Shown: one piece after another, positions 25,180 through 27,946 of the stretch
How positions within the stretch are numbered: the first letter of the stretch is position 1
Layout: the number at the start of each line of letters is the position of its first letter
DNA from: Campylobacter sp.
GTDB taxonomy: Bacteria; Campylobacterota; Campylobacteria; Campylobacterales; Campylobacteraceae
Direction of reading: 5' to 3'
DNA length: 27,946 nt
NCBI RefSeq assembly: GCF_020024835.1
Contig: NZ_JAHHTD010000017.1
Span: 1 to 27,946, forward strand
Program-made: the position numbers and the translations under genes
Notes under the pieces: generated by a model
Seen by the model: the letters and a program-made list of their open reading frames with translations, nothing else
The model's database searches: none
What the model was told of the DNA's origin: nothing

Positions 25180-26042
25180 TCTTGTATGTATGATTTTAAT
25201 TGTTGATATAATTTTTCTTTTAAGCTTAATGGAGTATGTATTTTGATATATGGTATCCAATATCTTATCAAATTTAAAAGTTCATCATCATAAGTGTAAA
25301 ATGCTTTGATATAAATAAAATTCTCATCATCGTCTATAAATTCGTATTTAGTAAGAGCATTTTTTCTTAAGAAGTATTCCTTGGCTTTTTTATCAAGTTT
25401 TAAAATAGCTTCTTTGCTTTCCTTGCTAATCCAATTACTTTGATCTTTTTGAATTTGCTTTAAAAACTCTTCTTTCGGGGTAAAAATTTCTTTCTTTTCT
25501 ACTCTTAGTTTTGTGATTTTAGAGAAAGTGAAGGTTTTTAAAGTGTTGTTTTCATCTGCTAAAAGATACCATATGTGATTAATGTTTATGAGTTTGTATG
25601 GATTAGTTTTTCTATGTTTTTCTTTGTAGTAAAAACTAATGGGATATTTTGCTATGATAGCTACGCTTAGTTCTTCAAAAATTTCTCTATCAAGTGCTTC
25701 ATAGCTTTGAGTTTTGACTAAAAAGGCTTTGTTGATCTTTTCATTAAGCAAGTCGTTTAAAAACTCTTTATCTAAACTAGGATAAAGCTTACCTATACCA
25801 CTTAAAATAGCAAAATTTTGTATATCTTTAAAACTTAATTTTCCTAAACCATAACCTTCTAAAAAATACTTTCCATTTTCTTTTTTTATAGGGATAAAAG
25901 CAAGGCGATCGTGCAAGTCTCTTTGTATAGTGCGAATACTGACATTAAATTCTTGCGAAAGTTCTTCTAAACTAAAACGCTCACCATTGTTTAAATACTG
26001 CAGTATAGACACTAAACGTGTAGAAAGCTTGTCTTTATCCAT
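25176..26042 (-). CDS. WYL-domain transcriptional regulator
   Basis: A 288-residue DNA-binding regulator. Residues 5-60 form an N-terminal winged helix of the DeoR/HTH-11 type (FSLEELSQEFNVSIRTIQRDL). A WYL domain follows, with the literal signature IWYLLADEN (WYL at 158-160) in an Sm-like fold, and a C-terminal WCX-like part ends YWIPYIKIHTP. Family members sense nucleic acid or nucleotide-like ligands and often control anti-phage or DNA-damage genes. ATG 26042 is chosen over the TTG one codon upstream because AAGG is 6 nt away. It lies 22 nt after the 101-residue gene and probably shares its transcript. Targets may include that gene or the GTPase pair further upstream. Confidence 0.85.
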   Translation of the reverse strand: MDKDKLSTRLVSILQYLNNGERFSLEELSQEFNVSIRTIQRDLHDRLAFIPIKKENGKYFLEGYGLGKLSFKDIQNFAILSGIGKLYPSLDKEFLNDLLNEKINKAFLVKTQSYEALDREIFEELSVAIIAKYPISFYYKEKHRKTNPYKLININHIWYLLADENNTLKTFTFSKITKLRVEKKEIFTPKEEFLKQIQKDQSNWISKESKEAILKLDKKAKEYFLRKNALTKYEFIDDDENFIYIKAFYTYDDELLNLIRYWIPYIKIHTPLSLKEKLYQQLKSYIQD

Positions 26043-26064
26043 CAAAAACCTTTTTTATTTTTGA

Positions 26065-26370
26065 TTATTTTAGCAAATCTTTTATGTTTTGTTTGATTGT
26101 TTTTGGATCGTTTTCATAAGTAATTAAAAGCTCTTGAGTAAGCTTTAAAAAATCATCAAAATCATTAGGATTTTCTTTTTTAAATTTAAGCACTTTATCT
26201 AGTATGATAAAAGCTGCTTCAGTTTTGTCGTTTTCTTTTTTATAAAGCTCTTTAAGCTCTAAAGCAAACTTAGTGTAAGTGTAGGCTTGCTTTGGCTTTG
26301 AGATGATATCAAAGATGTTTGATTTGTAGCTAAAAAGCAATGAAAAAAGTTGAGGCAGTTTGTTTAGCAT
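26065..26370 (-). CDS. Unrecognised 101-residue helical protein
   Basis: I do not recognise this protein. It begins MLNKLPQLFSLLFSYKSN, is rich in Lys, Glu, Leu and Phe, and should be all-helical and soluble, with a mildly hydrophobic N-terminus. There are no cysteines, no export signal and no catalytic motif. AGAAAG is a weak ribosome-binding site. It starts 26 nt downstream of the GTPase terminator and leads into the WYL regulator gene after 22 nt, so it likely forms a two-gene unit with it. It may belong functionally with the regulator or the GTPase. Confidence 0.65.
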   Translation of the reverse strand: MLNKLPQLFSLLFSYKSNIFDIISKPKQAYTYTKFALELKELYKKENDKTEAAFIILDKVLKFKKENPNDFDDFLKLTQELLITYENDPKTIKQNIKDLLK

Positions 26371-26396
26371 CGTGTATCTTTCTTCGAAAATATTAA

Positions 26397-26422
26397 AAAC
26401 TAGAGTATTTTTACTCTAGTTT
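26397..26422 (-). terminator. Rho-independent terminator after the GTPase gene
   Basis: A perfect 11-bp stem (26397-26407 with 26412-26422, core CTAGAGTA) with a 4-nt loop lies 9 nt past the GTPase stop. On the minus strand it is followed by a tail of TTAATATTTT. It separates the membrane protein/GTPase transcript from the 101-residue/WYL unit, though read-through is possible. Confidence 0.8.
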
Positions 26423-26431
26423 ATGTAAATA

Positions 26432-27604
26432 TCATTTCTCGGTAGTGCTGATTTGGTTTTTGATATTTTCTATGTCTGATTCATTATATTTTAACTTTAT
26501 TGTATCTACAACATCTTCAAAGTTAAAGCATTTACCTAAGATATTATCAAAATTATCATCTAAATAAGCACCATAAACAGTCCCCATTACCTTTGTACCA
26601 CAAAAAGCAACAGTGCTATTAAAGGCAGCTCCTGCTGCAGTTCCTATTCCTGGGATAAATTTGAGGGTGCTTCCAATAGCTAATTTTAATCCATATCCAG
26701 CAGCACACACAGAACATAATGCAATCGCTATTTTTTTAGCATTTTCCATGTTTAATTCAAGATCATAGATCTTGCTAATATGCACGATCATTGCAATTTG
26801 AGTAGGAAGCAATACAGCAAAATCAGAAAAAGGTATAGGTGTTGCTGCTAGACCTGCAGCTATTTTTGAATACCTACCAACTAACAGATCAGTATCTTCT
26901 TTTAGTTGCTTTTTTCTTCTATCTTTATCGTATTTTTGCTTTCTAGCAAAAGCCTTTTTTTGTGCTTCGGGTAATATGATATAGGTTTTATTGATTAAAT
27001 CATTTATATTTTTAGGTTCTTTAATGTTGCCATCATCATCTTCAGTTTTTATGGCTACAACTCTTTGCATATAATTATCATCTATTATATTAAATATATC
27101 TTTTATTTTATCAGAAAATTTTTCACCTTTATCATCTTTATCTTGTGTTGCTTTTGTTATGATTATCATAGTTGGAATCTCTAATTTTTTGCAAAAATCA
27201 TAAAGTTCTTTTTCTTTATCTTCAACCCTTCTACCAGGCTCACTTATACAAAACCATACTATATGAATTTGATCCTCGACATTTTTGTGTTTTTGCTCAT
27301 TTAAGAATTCTTTGATTTTTTCTATCTCATTACCTTCTAATTCTAATCCTTTCGTATCATAAATAGTTAAGTCGTTTTTATGGTGAGCTTTTATTTCTTG
27401 TGTTATGGGTTTACCACTGCCTGTTTTTGCTACAGATTCTCCAAAAATAGTGTTTATAAGAGAGCTTTTTCCAACTCCTGATTTTCCTATGATAAAAAGA
27501 TTTAATTTATTACTTATGTCTTTTTCCATCTCCTTTTCCAACTCTTGTATTTTTCCAAAATTTAAATTTTCAAACATTTTGCCTAAGTCGATTTCTTTAT
27601 CCAT
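26432..27604 (-). CDS. Membrane-associated GTPase with DUF697-like C-terminus
   Basis: A 390-residue GTPase. The G1 P-loop is GKSGVGKSS (40-48), Thr69 in KPITQE is the likely G2 switch residue, G3 is DTKG (83-86), and G4 is TKAT (150-153), the TKxT-like variant of NKxD used by relatives of the YfjP/YeeP and interferon-inducible types. A basic linker (220-236) leads to two long hydrophobic regions (about 246-273 and 292-345, the latter glycine/alanine-rich), resembling DUF697/YcjF. It is probably a peripheral or integral membrane GTPase. Bacterial relatives have been linked to stress and defence, but no function can be assigned. AGGA precedes the start. It lies 48 nt after the small membrane protein gene and depends on the G-tract promoter. 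Confidence 0.8.
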   Translation of the reverse strand: MDKEIDLGKMFENLNFGKIQELEKEMEKDISNKLNLFIIGKSGVGKSSLINTIFGESVAKTGSGKPITQEIKAHHKNDLTIYDTKGLELEGNEIEKIKEFLNEQKHKNVEDQIHIVWFCISEPGRRVEDKEKELYDFCKKLEIPTMIIITKATQDKDDKGEKFSDKIKDIFNIIDDNYMQRVVAIKTEDDDGNIKEPKNINDLINKTYIILPEAQKKAFARKQKYDKDRRKKQLKEDTDLLVGRYSKIAAGLAATPIPFSDFAVLLPTQIAMIVHISKIYDLELNMENAKKIAIALCSVCAAGYGLKLAIGSTLKFIPGIGTAAGAAFNSTVAFCGTKVMGTVYGAYLDDNFDNILGKCFNFEDVVDTIKLKYNESDIENIKNQISTTEK

Positions 27605-27652
27605 TTTTTTCCTTTCAATTTTAAATTTATTTTTCGTTATATATAAATTTGC

Positions 27653-27871
27653 TTAAGTTGTTTTGTTTTTAATTATATTTATAAGTGCCATTACACCTAC
27701 TAAAATTAGCACGTAAGACACTGCTACATTTATAATTCCGTATTTTTCTATTAAAAATAAACTCGGCAAAATAACACAAAATAATATAAATGCAATCAAA
27801 ATCCAAAATGCTCCGCAAATTATAGTCCATATAGCAATAATTATCATTACTATGATACTAATTATGACCAT
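27653..27871 (-). CDS. Small multi-pass membrane protein
   Basis: A 72-residue, extremely hydrophobic protein. Residues 1-41 could form two membrane helices and 46-66 another, ending in a basic tail NKTT. Charges are almost absent before Glu42. No known family is recognised; it may anchor or modulate the GTPase encoded next. AGGA is 5 nt before the ATG. The predicted transcription start falls within or next to that site, so the leader would be only about 6-8 nt. It is the first gene behind the G-tract promoter. Confidence 0.65.
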   Translation of the reverse strand: MVIISIIVMIIIAIWTIICGAFWILIAFILFCVILPSLFLIEKYGIINVAVSYVLILVGVMALINIIKNKTT

Positions 27872-27884
27872 TTAATTCCTTTTT

Positions 27885-27912
27885 ATTATACAAAACCCCC
27901 CCCCATTGTCAA
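27885..27912 (-). promoter_or_regulatory. Consensus sigma-70 promoter with a G9 spacer tract
   Basis: On the minus strand: TTGACA (27912-27907), a 16-nt spacer of AT, nine G, TTTTG, then TATAAT (27890-27885). Both hexamers are perfect, which is rare in Campylobacter, where the -35 box is normally not conserved. The ATG follows 13 nt after the -10 box. Gain or loss of one G changes the spacer to 17 or 15 nt, so expression should vary with tract length. Confidence 0.8.
27896..27904. repeat. C9/G9 homopolymer, probable phase-variation tract
   Basis: Nine consecutive C on the plus strand, the only G/C run above five in the window. It is exactly inside the promoter spacer, not in a coding region. 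Tracts of eight or more G/C slip at high rates in Campylobacter. Confidence 0.85.
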
Positions 27913-27919
27913 GATATTT

Positions 27920-27939
27920 ATGATAGTTTGTATTATCAT
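27920..27939. promoter_or_regulatory. Inverted repeat upstream of the G-tract promoter
   Basis: ATGATA (27920-27925) and TATCAT (27934-27939) are reverse complements with an 8-nt spacer, just upstream of the -35 box on the minus strand. This could be an activator or repressor operator, perhaps for the WYL protein. With 6-bp AT-rich arms, chance is possible. Confidence 0.35.
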
Positions 27940-27946
27940 TTAAGGT

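Noticed and set aside
24082..26370. Complete restriction-modification system
   Set aside because: Only the methyltransferase is present; the neighbours are a regulator and an unknown helical protein without nuclease motifs.
26397..26422. Inverted repeat as an operator for the 101-residue gene
   Set aside because: The 11-bp stem, 4-nt loop and T-rich tail right after the GTPase stop fit a terminator better.
1..27946. CRISPR array, insertion sequence or prophage
   Set aside because: No repeat-spacer series, transposase, integrase or terminal repeats were seen.

Overview
The window is chromosomal DNA from an epsilonproteobacterium, almost certainly a Campylobacter. It is very AT-rich, uses TTG starts at several genes, and its promoters are mostly a lone TATAAT box behind T-tracts. 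Nearly every protein matches a C. jejuni-type gene as I remember that genome. Species is not decidable here; the C. lari group is a guess from the rearranged gene order. The window is gene-dense and reads as a mosaic of blocks that lie apart in C. jejuni.

Layout: (1) 103-1700, a periplasmic sulfite:cytochrome c oxidoreductase pair (Tat-exported molybdoenzyme plus monohaem cytochrome), then a small PhnA-like protein. (2) 1971-5903, thyX divergent from pyrG-recJ: dTMP and CTP synthesis and DNA repair. (3) 5938-10852, a leftward translation and RNA block: prfA, rpsT, rluB, RNase J and ksgA, the last two overlapping by 47 nt. (4) 10938-12648, a short nucleosidase-like protein, rlmN, and a 32-residue membrane peptide coupled to rlmN. 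(5) 12649-14624, a family 9 glycosyltransferase and an RluA-type pseudouridine synthase, leftward. (6) 14704-18412, purB-nrdA: purine and deoxyribonucleotide synthesis. (7) 18428-23650, an OPT transporter, uppP, a TGS-less thrS, and infC. (8) 23651-24081, 431 nt without an intact gene, holding apparent gene debris and a perfect hairpin, followed by an orphan D12-class adenine methyltransferase. (9) 25176-27946, a leftward accessory module: WYL-domain regulator, unknown 101-residue protein, terminator, DUF697-type membrane GTPase and a small membrane protein.

The outstanding signal is at the right edge. The membrane protein/GTPase pair has a consensus sigma-70 promoter on the minus strand (TTGACA, 16 nt, TATAAT) whose spacer contains nine consecutive G. 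Campylobacter promoters normally lack a consensus -35 box, and long G tracts in this genus are mutable phase-variation switches. Tract length here would set the -35/-10 spacing, so the GTPase module is predicted to switch or grade its expression by promoter phase variation. A WYL regulator gene downstream, an inverted repeat just upstream of the promoter, and the nearby orphan methyltransferase make this the best candidate for an undescribed surface, stress or defence system. Its function cannot be read from the sequence.

Most of the rest is core housekeeping. Secondary oddities are a 21-bp perfect tandem repeat in purB that does not lengthen the protein, an insert of about 48 residues between catalytic cysteines of NrdA, and an interrupted G tract near the 5' end of the glycosyltransferase.
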